This document shows positions 8,737-17,810 of a stretch of 64,000 bases of DNA, one piece after another. The position numbers were made by a program, and so were the translations under genes. The notes beneath the pieces were generated by a model, which saw nothing but the letters and a program-made list of their open reading frames with translations, was not told where the DNA came from and made no database searches. Every line of letters begins with the position of its first letter. Position 1 is the first letter of the stretch. Source of the stretch: Crenobacter intestini (lineage in GTDB: Bacteria; Pseudomonadota; Gammaproteobacteria; Burkholderiales; Chromobacteriaceae); NCBI RefSeq assembly GCF_004919095.1, contig NZ_STGJ01000015.1:1-64000 (forward strand), given 5' to 3'.

Positions 8737-9794
8737 TGCCCGGCCCTCCAGCTTTCGTTTTGTTGGATGTAGGCGGCAAGGTCGGCGAGCTGGCGGGCGA
8801 CGCCGCCCATCTCCAGCTCGGCGACGCGGGCCGCGAGGTAGTAGCGGTGCACCGGGTAGCTCGTGTCCGAGCCGGTACCGCCGTGCAGGTGTTGGGCGGC
8901 GTGCGCGACGCGGTTACCCGCCTCGCACGCCCAGTATTTGCAGGTCAGGTGCGCGGTGCCGATGGGCGCACCGGCGTCCAGCCGCCACGCAAGCTGCCAG
9001 AGCACCGAGCGCAGGGCTTCGATCGCGATGAAGCCGTCGGCCATGCGCTGCGCGACGGCCTGGAAGCTGCCCAGCTTGCGGCCGAACTGCTCGCGCTCGG
9101 ACAGGTGGGCGACGGTCAGCGCCTGCGCGCCCTCGGCGATGCCCAGTTGCAGGGCGGCAATCGCCAGCATCGCCCTCGGCGCCAGCCATTCGTGGGCGGC
9201 GGCCGGCAGCAGTTGCGCGGCCGGCAGCGCGGTGTTGTCGGCGGCTAGCTCGACCACCGTCTCGCCGGTGAACAGGCGCCCGGGTGCCTGCCCAAAAACG
9301 GACAGCGGCGCGAACACGAGCTTCGGTTCACCCTCAAGGCAAACGGCCAGCAGCACGTGGCCCGTGTCGGCGGTGACCGCCACCGCGTCGGCCTGCCCCG
9401 AGAGCAGCACGCGGTTGCCGTCGAGCCGCGCCGTAAGCGCGGTGTCAAGCGACAGCGCGATCGGCGCGGCAAGCCCGGCGGCGTCAAGCAAAGCCGGCGC
9501 GAAACGTGACAGGGCGGCAGCGGCCAGCGCGTGGCGCCACAGCGGCGCGGCGGCGAGCTGTTTGCCCTGTTCTTCCAGCACCAGCGCAAGCTCGGTCACG
9601 CCCAGCTCGGCGCCGCCCAGCTCGGACGGCAACAGCAAGGCGGCGAGGCCGGTGTCTTGCAGTTGCGCCCAAAGCGCGGCGTCCCAGCCGGCGCGCGCAA
9701 GTTCCGCTGCACGGTGCTCGTGGCCGTAGTCGGCAAACAGGCCTTGCGCGAGCTCGCCGATCTGCCTTTGTTCTTCGTTCAGTTGGAAGTCCAT
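8733..9794 (-). CDS. acyl-CoA dehydrogenase, FadE28/ChsE1-like subunit
   Basis: A 353-residue, rather short acyl-CoA dehydrogenase. The C-terminal domain is recognisable from REQFGRKLGSFQAV and HLHGGTGSDTSYPVHRYY, while the middle region is divergent, as in the non-canonical subunits of steroid alpha2beta2 dehydrogenases. MDFQLNEEQRQ at 9794 is chosen as start because its ATG shares a base with the upstream stop (TGATG) and it aligns with the usual family N-terminus; the open frame upstream lies inside chsH2. Likely partner: the subunit at 5950-7122. Confidence 0.85.
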   Translation of the reverse strand: MDFQLNEEQRQIGELAQGLFADYGHEHRAAELARAGWDAALWAQLQDTGLAALLLPSELGGAELGVTELALVLEEQGKQLAAAPLWRHALAAAALSRFAPALLDAAGLAAPIALSLDTALTARLDGNRVLLSGQADAVAVTADTGHVLLAVCLEGEPKLVFAPLSVFGQAPGRLFTGETVVELAADNTALPAAQLLPAAAHEWLAPRAMLAIAALQLGIAEGAQALTVAHLSEREQFGRKLGSFQAVAQRMADGFIAIEALRSVLWQLAWRLDAGAPIGTAHLTCKYWACEAGNRVAHAAQHLHGGTGSDTSYPVHRYYLAARVAELEMGGVARQLADLAAYIQQNESWRAGQ

Positions 9795-10738
9795 CACGCG
9801 CCTCCCACCGGGCGGAACACCGGAATCACCAGTTCGTCCGCGCACTCGAGGAAATCGACCTCGACTTCGCGGCCGATCTCGATATGGGCCGGGTCGACAT
9901 CCACCAACCCGGCGACGACGCGCACCCCCTCGGCCAGCTCGATCAGGCCGACCGGGTTCGGTTGCGGCACGCCAGGCAGCGTCGGGTGGTGCACCACGCT
10001 GTAGGAGTAGATGCGGCCGCGGCCCGACACCTCGACGCTGTCGGACGCGAGCGAGTGGCAATCCGGACAGGCCGGGCCTGGCGGGTGACGCAGCGTGTTG
10101 CAGGCGGTGCAGCGCTGGATTTTCAGCTTCCGCTCTTTCAGTCCGTCCCAGAAGAAGCGGTTATCGTCGCTGACGCCCGGCAGCGGGCGGCGCGGCTTCT
10201 CGGCCGGCTTGACGCGCTCGGGCGCGCGGAACTTGAACAGGCGAAAGCGCATCTGGCCGACCAGCGCGTCCGCCTCGTCGTAGAAGTTCAGCAACTGGGT
10301 GACGAAGAAGCCGGTGCCAAGCCCGGTGGTCTTCTGTTCGCTGACCGATTCGATCTGCGAGGTGAAGGCGATCTTCTCGCCCTCTTTCAGGTAGCGCAGG
10401 TAACGCTGCTCGGAGTTGACGGCGACCACCGACGGGTAACCGTTGCGCTCGATGATCTGCAACACCTCGTAGGGGTTGTCGGTCGCCGAACCCTCGGGGA
10501 AACGGTCTTTCAGGCCGGCCAGCACCCACACCTGCAGCATGGTCGGCGGCGCGACGTTGGCGCCGAAACGCGCCTTGCCGCTAACCCCGTCCAGGTACAG
10601 GGGGTTGTCCACCCCCATCGCCTCGCACCACTGGCGGACCATGGGCTGGTTGACCGCGTCCCACGCGTAGACCTTGCCGTATTCGTGGCCGATCAGCGCG
10701 CGCGCCTCATCCAGCCACGACAGATTCTGTTCGCTCAC
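9794..10738 (-). CDS. chsH2: ChsH2-like MaoC-DUF35 fusion protein
   Basis: A 314-residue two-domain protein. The N-terminal MaoC-like hot-dog half (about residues 1-190) has MGVDNPLYLDG where active hydratases carry D-x5-H, so the catalytic histidine is absent, as known for ChsH2. The C-terminal DUF35 half (about 195-314) has a zinc ribbon CTACNTLRHPPGPACPDC followed by an OB fold. In the known system the MaoC half pairs with ChsH1 and the DUF35 half activates the Ltp2 aldolase. Starts 16 bp after the SDR. Confidence 0.88.
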   Translation of the reverse strand: MSEQNLSWLDEARALIGHEYGKVYAWDAVNQPMVRQWCEAMGVDNPLYLDGVSGKARFGANVAPPTMLQVWVLAGLKDRFPEGSATDNPYEVLQIIERNGYPSVVAVNSEQRYLRYLKEGEKIAFTSQIESVSEQKTTGLGTGFFVTQLLNFYDEADALVGQMRFRLFKFRAPERVKPAEKPRRPLPGVSDDNRFFWDGLKERKLKIQRCTACNTLRHPPGPACPDCHSLASDSVEVSGRGRIYSYSVVHHPTLPGVPQPNPVGLIELAEGVRVVAGLVDVDPAHIEIGREVEVDFLECADELVIPVFRPVGGA

Positions 10739-10754
10739 AGTCTTCCTCCTTCAC

Positions 10755-11513
10755 TTATGCGTTGGCCGCGGCCAGGAAGGCCGGCGCCTCGCCACCACCG
10801 TGCAGCAACAGATGCGTGCCGCTCGCGTACGCCGCCAGGGGCGAGGCGAGAAACACGCAGGCGTTGCCGATGTCTTCGGGTTCGGCCAGACGCCTGGCCG
10901 GAATGGTCGCGGCGACGCTGGCAATCCCCGCGTCGTCGCCGTAATGCAGGTGCGATTGCTCGGTCTTCACGAGCCCCGGGCTCACCGCCATCACCCTCAC
11001 CTTCGGCGCCCACTCGATGGCGAGCGACGACACCAGGCTCAACACCCCTGCCTTGGCCGCGCCGTAGGCGGCGGTGCCCGGGCTTGGCCTATGCGCGCCG
11101 ACGCTGGCGACGAAGAGCTGCACGCCGCCGTCCGGCTGCTGCTGCATCAGACGGTTGGCGGCCTGCGCGACATGCAGGGGCGCGAGCAGGTTCAGGCGGA
11201 TGATGCTTTCGGAGAAGCGCGGCGACGCGGTGGCCGCGTCGGCGTTCGGGCTGCCGCCGGCGTTGTTGACCAACACGTCGAGGCGGCCGAAACGCGCACC
11301 GATCTCGTCGACCATCACGCCGACCGCCTCGGCGTCGCGCACGTCGCAGGCGATGAAGTGGCAGCGCTCGGGCAGCGCGTCGGGCGCGTTGCGCCCACAG
11401 ATGACGACGGTGGCACCGGCGTCGAGAAAGCGGCGGACGATCCCCCGGCCGACGCCGCGCGCGCCGCCGGTCACCAGCACGACGCGTCCGCTGTAGTCGA
11501 TGGCTACGGACAT
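10755..11513 (-). CDS. short-chain dehydrogenase/reductase
   Basis: A 252-residue SDR with TGGARGVG (about 15-22), NNAGG, an active-site serine in VASVG, and YGAAK. It is the first gene of the long minus-strand side-chain operon, preceded by an AGGAGG ribosome site. A substrate cannot be assigned; oxidation of a side-chain hydroxyacyl-CoA or of a ring hydroxyl are both possible. Its promoter region is shared with the divergent enoyl-CoA hydratase gene and holds a palindromic copy of the 19-bp steroid element. Confidence 0.85.
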   Translation of the reverse strand: MSVAIDYSGRVVLVTGGARGVGRGIVRRFLDAGATVVICGRNAPDALPERCHFIACDVRDAEAVGVMVDEIGARFGRLDVLVNNAGGSPNADAATASPRFSESIIRLNLLAPLHVAQAANRLMQQQPDGGVQLFVASVGAHRPSPGTAAYGAAKAGVLSLVSSLAIEWAPKVRVMAVSPGLVKTEQSHLHYGDDAGIASVAATIPARRLAEPEDIGNACVFLASPLAAYASGTHLLLHGGGEAPAFLAAANA

Positions 11514-11573
11514 GGCAGGCCTCCTGGGCAGTGGTTGACGCTTGCCAATCTAAAGGCGCGCGGCAAGCAAATC

Positions 11574-11592
11574 GTCGTCTGTTCAGACGATG
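11574..11592. promoter_or_regulatory. 19-bp steroid-regulon element, copy 2 (divergent promoter)
   Basis: Reads GTCGTCTGTTCAGACGATG on the plus strand and contains a perfect dyad, TCGTCTG-TT-CAGACGA (11575-11590). It sits midway between the divergent SDR (start 11513) and enoyl-CoA hydratase (start 11672) genes, so a symmetric site could serve both operons. Confidence 0.7.
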
Positions 11593-11671
11593 AGGGCGCA
11601 GGCGGGGCGGCGCGAGAATCGCCCCATCAACTTCTTGCGGCACTAGCACGCACAACTAAGGAGGCGACGCC

Positions 11672-12451
11672 GTGGACGGGAAAGAGATCCTGATCGAGAC
11701 AAGGCCGGCCGAGGCGGTGGCCCAGCTCACGCTGAACCGGCCCGAGGCGACCAACGCCTTGAGCCTAGCGTTGCAGCACGCGCTCGCCGACGCCTTTGCG
11801 CGCCTCTCGTGCGACGACACGGTGCGCGCCATCGTGCTCACCGGCGGCGAGCGGGTATTTGCCGCCGGCGGCGACATCAAGGGCATGGCCGGCTGCGGGC
11901 CGGTCGACATCCTCAGGCGCCACACCGAACGGCTGTGGGCGCCGATCCAGCACTGCCCCAAACCGGTGATCGCCGCCATCTGCGGCTACGCCTACGGCGG
12001 CGGCTGCGAGCTGGCCATGCACTGCGACATCCTGGTCGCCGGGCAAGGCGCGCGCTTTTCGCAGCCGGAGATCCGCATCGGCATCATGCCCGGCATCGGC
12101 GGCACGCAAAGGCTGGCCCGCGCGGTCGGCAAGAGCAACGCGATGAAGGTGCTGCTCACCGGCGCGCCGATCGGCGCCTTCGAGGCGCAGCGCATGGGCC
12201 TGGTGAGCGACGTGGTGCCCGACGACGAGGTGATCGCGCACGCGGTGGCGATGGCCGCGACCATCGCCGCGATGCCGCCGCTCGCCGCCGAAGAGATCAA
12301 GCAATGCGTGTTGCTGGGGCTGGACGCGCCGCTGGAGACCGCGCTTGCGCTCGAGCGCAAGGCCAACCAGACGCTGTTCGCCTCGCTCGACCAGAAGGAA
12401 GGCATGCACGCGTTCATCGAGAAGCGCCGGCCCGTATTCAACGGCCGTTAA
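11672..12451 (+). CDS. enoyl-CoA hydratase/isomerase family protein
   Basis: A 259-residue crotonase. It shows AAGGDIKGMA (oxyanion-hole region, about 66-75), YGGGCELAMHCD and the PEIRIGIMPGIGGTQRL stretch in which hydratases carry the catalytic glutamates. In steroid degraders crotonases such as EchA20 act on the last C/D-ring fragments and EchA19 on the side chain; the sequence seen does not settle which role applies. It is preceded by AAGGAGG and starts an operon with the flavin reductase 15 bp downstream. Confidence 0.85.
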   Translation: MDGKEILIETRPAEAVAQLTLNRPEATNALSLALQHALADAFARLSCDDTVRAIVLTGGERVFAAGGDIKGMAGCGPVDILRRHTERLWAPIQHCPKPVIAAICGYAYGGGCELAMHCDILVAGQGARFSQPEIRIGIMPGIGGTQRLARAVGKSNAMKVLLTGAPIGAFEAQRMGLVSDVVPDDEVIAHAVAMAATIAAMPPLAAEEIKQCVLLGLDAPLETALALERKANQTLFASLDQKEGMHAFIEKRRPVFNGR

Positions 12452-12466
12452 GAGAGGGAGAGAGAG

Positions 12467-13438
12467 ATGACCGACTTCAAGTCGCAGGAATTCCGCCACG
12501 CGCTGGGCGCGTTCACCACCGGCGTCACCATCGTCACCACCTGCGACGCCGACGGCGAGCCGGTCGGCGTCACCGCCAACAGCTTCAACTCGGTGTCGCT
12601 CGACCCGCCGCTGGTGCTGTGGAGCATCGCCAAGACCGCACGCAGCCTCGGGGCGTTCGCGCACAGCGGCCATTGGACCGTGCACGTGCTGTCCGCCGAA
12701 CAGGAAGGCTTGTCCGACCGTTTCGCGCGCCGCGGCGAAGACAAGTTCGCCGGCCTTGAAACAGAAACCGGCAGCAACGGCTGCCCGCTGTTGACCGGCT
12801 GCGCCGCGCGCTTCCAGTGCCGCACCAGCTTCGAGTACGACGGCGGCGACCACCTGATCCTGGTCGGCGAAGTGGTCGCGTTCGACCGCGAGGACAAGGC
12901 GCCGCTGGTATTCCACGGCGGGCGCTACGCGCTGGCCACCCGCAAGGGCGGCGAGAGCCCGGCCGCCGACGAGCCGCACAGCTTCTCGGAAGACTTCCTG
13001 GGCTACCTGGTCGGCCGCGCGCACTACCAGTTCCTGGGCGCGCTGCGCGGCGAACTGGAAGAACAGGGGCTGACCGACCCCGAATTCTTCGCGCTCTCGA
13101 CGCTGCTGCAGCGCGGCACGCAAAGCCAGGCCGCGCTGGACGAGCTGATGCGGCACAGCGGTTTCCTGCCGCAATTCTCGCCGCTCACCCGCCTGGCCGC
13201 GCGCCACCTGCTCGAGGCGCAGACGGTCGAGGGTGCGCCGGGCTATGCGCTGACCGCCAGCGGCCGCGCGGTGGTGGTGCGGCTGGTGGCCGTGGCCAAG
13301 GCGCGCGAGGCGGACCTGGTCGAGAAGCTCGGCCAGTGGGACGCGCGGGTGCTGAAGAACCTGCTCAAGCAGATGATCGCGCTGACCGACAACGGCACGG
13401 TCAAGGTGTGGCACCCGCAAGACGGTCGGGCGGCCTGA
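12467..13438 (+). CDS. two-domain flavin reductase (HsaB/TesA1-type with C-terminal winged helix)
   Basis: A 323-residue protein. Residues about 8-165 form the split-barrel flavin reductase domain (FTTGVTIVTT, VTANSFNSVSLDPPL). Residues about 180-310 form a MarR-like winged-helix domain. This matches the layout of the C1 reductase of Acinetobacter p-hydroxyphenylacetate hydroxylase, where the MarR-like part is autoinhibitory and responds to substrate. The probable role is to supply reduced FMN to the 3-HSA monooxygenase HsaA (25733-26911). Most HsaB proteins are single-domain and near 190 residues, so the extra domain is notable. Confidence 0.82.
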   Translation: MTDFKSQEFRHALGAFTTGVTIVTTCDADGEPVGVTANSFNSVSLDPPLVLWSIAKTARSLGAFAHSGHWTVHVLSAEQEGLSDRFARRGEDKFAGLETETGSNGCPLLTGCAARFQCRTSFEYDGGDHLILVGEVVAFDREDKAPLVFHGGRYALATRKGGESPAADEPHSFSEDFLGYLVGRAHYQFLGALRGELEEQGLTDPEFFALSTLLQRGTQSQAALDELMRHSGFLPQFSPLTRLAARHLLEAQTVEGAPGYALTASGRAVVVRLVAVAKAREADLVEKLGQWDARVLKNLLKQMIALTDNGTVKVWHPQDGRAA

Positions 13439-13712
13439 GCGCAATCGCGTTTGACTGAATGAAACGATTTAGACATGACAAAAGCTGGCATTATTCGCTC
13501 TCAATGCACGCCGCCCTGAATCCGCCCGGCAAGGCCCCTTGGCGGGCGGCCCCTGACACCTCGGGGCACACGCAAGGGAGCAAGGACAGCACGTCTGGCG
13601 TCGGTTTCTTCGCTTCAGGCACAGGCCGGGCTTTGCCGTGCTGATCCGCACGTGAGGCCGGCACAGCTTCAGCACCGCAGCACGAACAACAAGACCGTAA
13701 GGGGAAACCGGG

Positions 13713-15320
13713 ATGAGACTAGGACTGAAAGGACGGATCACGCTCGCGCTGATCGTCGTCAACGTACTGTCCGTCGGCGCGCTGCTCGCGTACGGCCACT
13801 GGCAAAAACGCCAGGACGCCCTGCAGGAAGTCGACAACCGGCTGCAGGCCGTGGCGCGCGCGTACGGCGGCATGGTGCCGCCGCAGGCGGCCAACCGGCT
13901 CCTCGCCGGCCAGTCGCGCGGTTCGGAGTACCTCGACCTCGCCGCCACGCTCGGCGACTACGCGAAGAACAACGGCGCCAGCCGGCTGTTTGCGCTGGCC
14001 AAACAGGACGGCCAGTGGCGTTACCTGATCGCCGACGCCAGCGACGCGCAAATCACGGCCGGCACGCACGTCTCCCCGCTTGCGCCCTACCCCGGCGGCC
14101 CGGCACAAGCGGACCTCGCGCTGACGCAAGGCCATGCCGTATCCGAGCGCGACGGCCAGCGCCAACTGCTGCTGCGCGCGCAGGGGCTGCAGGGTGAAAC
14201 CTACCTGATCGGCGTCCACACGCCGCTTGCGCCGGCCCAGGCGGCCATCGCCACCAACCTTGCACAGTCGGGCGTGATGGCGGCCGCCATCATCGTGGTC
14301 GGGCTGATCACTTCATGGTTGCTGGGCGCGAGGCTGAGCCGGCGCCTGGTGCGCATGCAGCGCCAGATCGAGGCGATGGCCGCCGAGCGCAACCTGCTCG
14401 CCACCCTGGACGAGGGGCAGGACGAGGTCGGCGCGATCGGCCGCGCGATCAACTCGCTGACCGCCACCCTGCGCGGCTCGCTCGCCAGCTCCGCCAACGC
14501 GGCGCGCGACGCGCTCTCCCGCAGCGAACGCTTCCACGCCGACGCAAGCCACGCCAGCGACGCCCTGTTGCGCAGCGGCGCACGCCTATCCAGCGTCAGC
14601 GCCGAGGCGCAGTCGATCAGCGTGGCAGCCGAGGCCGCCGCAGAGGAGGCGCAACAGGTCCACGACGCGATCGACAGCGCCCAGCATTCGCTGGGCGAGA
14701 GCATCACCCAGTTGTTCGCGCTGGCGGACAACGTCAAGGACAGCAACGGCAAGACCGAGGCGCTATGCCAGCAGCTCTCTTCGGTCAGCCGGCAGGTCGG
14801 CAGCATCGACACGGTGCTCGCCACCATCCGCGACATCGCCGACCAGACCAACCTGCTGGCGCTGAACGCCGCGATCGAGGCGGCGCGCGCAGGCGAAGCG
14901 GGCCGCGGTTTCGCGGTGGTCGCCGACGAAGTGCGCAAGCTTTCACAACAGACCGAAGCCGCGCTGGGGCGCAGCCGCAGCAGCATCGAAGCCATCCAGG
15001 GTGAAATCGGCGCGTTGGATGCCGTCGTGCAGGGCACGCTCTCGCACAGCGTGCAGATCGCCGAGGAGTCCGCCCGCGTCGCCGGCAGCGTCGCCAATGG
15101 CAGCCAGGCACTCGGCGAGTCGACCCGCGCGGTCGCCGTCACCCGGCAACGCGCCGAAGAGATCCGCAGCGCGCTGCTGGTCACCAGCGACGAGCTCTCG
15201 GCGGTGAGCCGAGACATCGACGACACCATCACGCTGGCCGGCGATATCGCCCGCGCCAGCGAAACCCTCAAATCAACCTCGCTTGAACTGGCCGGTGAAG
15301 TCGGCCAGTTCAAGGTCTGA
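13713..15320 (+). CDS. methyl-accepting chemotaxis protein
   Basis: A 535-residue chemoreceptor: membrane segment at about residues 8-28, periplasmic sensing region about 30-185, second membrane segment about 188-208, HAMP region, then a long coiled-coil signalling domain whose tip is seen as [19 protein letters not shown] (about 373-391). The MFS carrier follows after 15 bp, so sensing and uptake are probably co-expressed. The 274 bp upstream contain a TTGACT at 13450 that could be a -35 box, but no copy of the steroid element and no riboswitch that I can recognise. The ligand may be a steroid, by context only. Confidence 0.9.
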   Translation: MRLGLKGRITLALIVVNVLSVGALLAYGHWQKRQDALQEVDNRLQAVARAYGGMVPPQAANRLLAGQSRGSEYLDLAATLGDYAKNNGASRLFALAKQDGQWRYLIADASDAQITAGTHVSPLAPYPGGPAQADLALTQGHAVSERDGQRQLLLRAQGLQGETYLIGVHTPLAPAQAAIATNLAQSGVMAAAIIVVGLITSWLLGARLSRRLVRMQRQIEAMAAERNLLATLDEGQDEVGAIGRAINSLTATLRGSLASSANAARDALSRSERFHADASHASDALLRSGARLSSVSAEAQSISVAAEAAAEEAQQVHDAIDSAQHSLGESITQLFALADNVKDSNGKTEALCQQLSSVSRQVGSIDTVLATIRDIADQTNLLALNAAIEAARAGEAGRGFAVVADEVRKLSQQTEAALGRSRSSIEAIQGEIGALDAVVQGTLSHSVQIAEESARVAGSVANGSQALGESTRAVAVTRQRAEEIRSALLVTSDELSAVSRDIDDTITLAGDIARASETLKSTSLELAGEVGQFKV

Positions 15321-15335
15321 GCAAGGGACAGGACC

Positions 15336-16646
15336 ATGCACGCAAACACGCCTGCCGCGCCGACCTGGCGCAGCCACTGGGCGCTCGCGCTCGCCGCGCT
15401 CGCCTACGTGTGCAACTACGTCGACCGCCTGCTGATGTCGATCCTGATCGAACCGGTAAAGGCCGAGTTCGGCGTGTCGGATACCGAAATCGGCCTGCTC
15501 TCCGGCCTGGTGTTCGGCCTCTTCTATTCGCTCGCCGGCCTGCCGCTCGGACGCCTCGCCGACCGGGTCGGCCCGGTGCCGGTGATCGCCGGCAGCGCGA
15601 TCGCCTTTAGCGGCATCACCATGCTGTGCGGCTTGGCCGGCAGCTTCGGCGCGCTGCTCGCCGCGCGCATCGGCGTCGCCATTGCCGAAGCGGGCGGCAT
15701 GGCGCCGTCGGTCGCGCTGATCTCGCAGCTCTACCCGGCCCGCCAGCGCTCGCGCGCGCTGGCCGCCTTCATGATGGGGCCGAGCCTGGGCGCCATCGTC
15801 GGCCTCGCCGCCGGCGGCTGGGTCGCCCACCATTACGGCTGGCGCATGGCCTTCATCCTGGTCGGCGCGCCCGGCGTGCTGATCGGCGCGCTGATGTGGC
15901 TGACCGTCAACAACCGCAAGCCCGAGGTACAGGCAGCGGCGCAGCAGGAAGGCTGGGGCGCGTCGCTCTCGGCCATCGTGCGCACCGCCGGATTTCGCTG
16001 GATCCTCGCCAGCGTCGCACTGGCGGCGATCAGCGGCTACGCGGTCGGCACCTGGAACCCGAGCTTCCTGATCCGCTCGCACGACCTGACCATGCAGGAG
16101 GCCGGCCTGCTCGCCGGTCTTGGCGGGGGGCTGATGAGTTTTGCCGGCACCATCGCCTGCGGCTGGGCGACCGACCGCCTGGTCCGCCGCGACGCCGGCT
16201 GGCAGATCGGCACCGCGCTCTTGGGCACCGCGGCGAGCGTGCCGTTCGCGCTCGGCTACTTCCTGTGGCCGGCAGGCACCCTGGTTCAACTGGGTTCGCT
16301 GGCCATCCCCGAGGCCTTCGTGCTGTACCTGGGCTTCGCCTTCTTCGGCGTGTGGTGGTCGGTGCCGTGCATCGGCGCGGTCAGCCACCTGTTCCCGGCC
16401 GGCCGCGTCGCCCAGGCGACCAGCGTGCTCGCCGGCGTGATGACGCTGTGCGGCATCGGCGCCGGCCCCTTGATCGCCGGCTCGCTGTCCGACGCGTTTG
16501 CCGCCACGCAAGGCGCCGAGGCGCTGCGCTACGCGCTGGCAAGCTCGGTCAGCCTGCTCGCACTCACCTGCTGCACCCTCGCGCTCGCGCTGCCGCGCTA
16601 CCGCCGCGCCCGCACCAGCCTGCAAACCTCCCTGCAAGGATGCTGA
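15336..16646 (+). CDS. MFS transporter, possible steroid carrier
   Basis: A 436-residue major facilitator with about 12 membrane segments. The cytoplasmic loop motif between segments 2 and 3 is visible as GRLADRVG, and YVDRLLMSI lies in the first segment. Spinster-like MFS proteins of this kind are common next to aromatic-acid and steroid gene clusters in proteobacteria. It lies between a chemoreceptor and a pair of acyl-CoA dehydrogenases, so import of a steroid acid is the favoured role, without direct evidence. The next gene starts 1 bp after its stop. Confidence 0.85.
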   Translation: MHANTPAAPTWRSHWALALAALAYVCNYVDRLLMSILIEPVKAEFGVSDTEIGLLSGLVFGLFYSLAGLPLGRLADRVGPVPVIAGSAIAFSGITMLCGLAGSFGALLAARIGVAIAEAGGMAPSVALISQLYPARQRSRALAAFMMGPSLGAIVGLAAGGWVAHHYGWRMAFILVGAPGVLIGALMWLTVNNRKPEVQAAAQQEGWGASLSAIVRTAGFRWILASVALAAISGYAVGTWNPSFLIRSHDLTMQEAGLLAGLGGGLMSFAGTIACGWATDRLVRRDAGWQIGTALLGTAASVPFALGYFLWPAGTLVQLGSLAIPEAFVLYLGFAFFGVWWSVPCIGAVSHLFPAGRVAQATSVLAGVMTLCGIGAGPLIAGSLSDAFAATQGAEALRYALASSVSLLALTCCTLALALPRYRRARTSLQTSLQGC

Positions 16647-16647
16647 C

Positions 16648-17796
16648 ATGCAGTTCACCTTCACCGAAGAACAACGGATGATCCGCGACGCCGTCGCCGC
16701 CCTGCTCGCCGAACAGTCGGCCAGCACGCAGGTGCGCGTCGCGATGGCAAGCGCCACCGGCACCGACGATGCGCTGTGGCAGGCGCTCGCCGTCGACATG
16801 CAGGCCTGCGCGGTGCTGGTGCCCGAACGCTTCGGCGGGCTGGGTGCAGGGTTTGTCGAGGCGGCGCTGGTCGGCGAACAACTGGGCCGCCATGTCGCCT
16901 GCGTGCCCTACCACGCGACGGTCGGCCTCGCCGCCAGCACCCTGCTCGCCTGCGCCGACGACGCGCAGCAAGCGGCGTGGCTGTCCGGCATCGCCGCCGG
17001 CACCACCATCGCAAGCGTGGCCGGCCTTGCGTACGCCGAGCGCAAGTGCACGGACGGCGCGCGCTTCCGCCTGCACGGCGACGGTTACCTCCTGAGCGGC
17101 CGCTTCGCCGCCGTGCCGCACGCGCATGTCGCCAACCTCATGCTGGTGGTCGCCCACGACGAAACGGGAGAAACCGCGCTGTTCGCGCTGCCTGCGGAAA
17201 GCCCGGGCCTTAGCGCGCGCCCTATCCCGACCATGGACCAGACCCGCGCGCAGGCCGAAGTGCTGCTCAGCGACGTGGCCGTGCCCGCGAGCGCACGCCT
17301 CACCCGCCTGGATGACACAACGCTCACCACCGCGCGCGACTGCGCGACGGTGCTGATTGCAGCCGAATTGTTGGGCGTCGCCGACGCTTCGCTCGCGATG
17401 GCGGTCGACTACACCGGCGAGCGCCGCCAGTTCGGCCGCGCCATCGCCAGCTACCAGGCGATCAAGCACCGCGCGGCCGACATGCTGCTCAAGGCCGAGC
17501 TCGCGCGTTCGGCCGTCTATTACGCCGCCTGCGTCGCCAACGAAGCGCTGTTCGGCCGCGACGAGGCCGCGCGCAAGGTCGCCCGGGAGCTACCCCAAGC
17601 CGCCAGCCTTGCCAAGGCCTACGCGGGTGAAGCCGCGTTCTACAACGCGGGCTCCGCCCTGCAGCTGTTTGGCGGCGTCGGCTTCACCTGGGAGTACGAC
17701 GTGCACCTCTACTTCAAGCGTGCGCAGGGCTGCAGCCACTTCCTCGGCAGCCCCGCGCTGCACCGCGAGCGCGTCGCCCGCGCCCTGCTCGACTGA
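16648..17796 (+). CDS. acyl-CoA dehydrogenase, small divergent subunit
   Basis: A 382-residue acyl-CoA dehydrogenase with MQFTFTEEQRMIRD at the N-terminus and RRQFGRAIASYQAIKHR and FGGVGFTWEYDVHLYFKRAQ near the C-terminus. The last motif is typical of the divergent subunit of the alpha2beta2 steroid enzymes. The ATG at 16648 follows the MFS stop with AAGGA as ribosome site. It is paired with the gene 14 bp downstream. The pair probably desaturates a different side-chain length or ring CoA ester from the other two pairs in the window. Confidence 0.87.
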   Translation: MQFTFTEEQRMIRDAVAALLAEQSASTQVRVAMASATGTDDALWQALAVDMQACAVLVPERFGGLGAGFVEAALVGEQLGRHVACVPYHATVGLAASTLLACADDAQQAAWLSGIAAGTTIASVAGLAYAERKCTDGARFRLHGDGYLLSGRFAAVPHAHVANLMLVVAHDETGETALFALPAESPGLSARPIPTMDQTRAQAEVLLSDVAVPASARLTRLDDTTLTTARDCATVLIAAELLGVADASLAMAVDYTGERRQFGRAIASYQAIKHRAADMLLKAELARSAVYYAACVANEALFGRDEAARKVARELPQAASLAKAYAGEAAFYNAGSALQLFGGVGFTWEYDVHLYFKRAQGCSHFLGSPALHRERVARALLD

Positions 17797-17810
17797 ACAA
17801 GGAAACCACC

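Noticed and set aside
13439-13712. Possible riboswitch (cyclic di-GMP-like) before the chemoreceptor gene
   Set aside because: A short GCACACGCAAGGGAGCAAGG stretch recalls the motif, but the conserved core and second helix could not be found.
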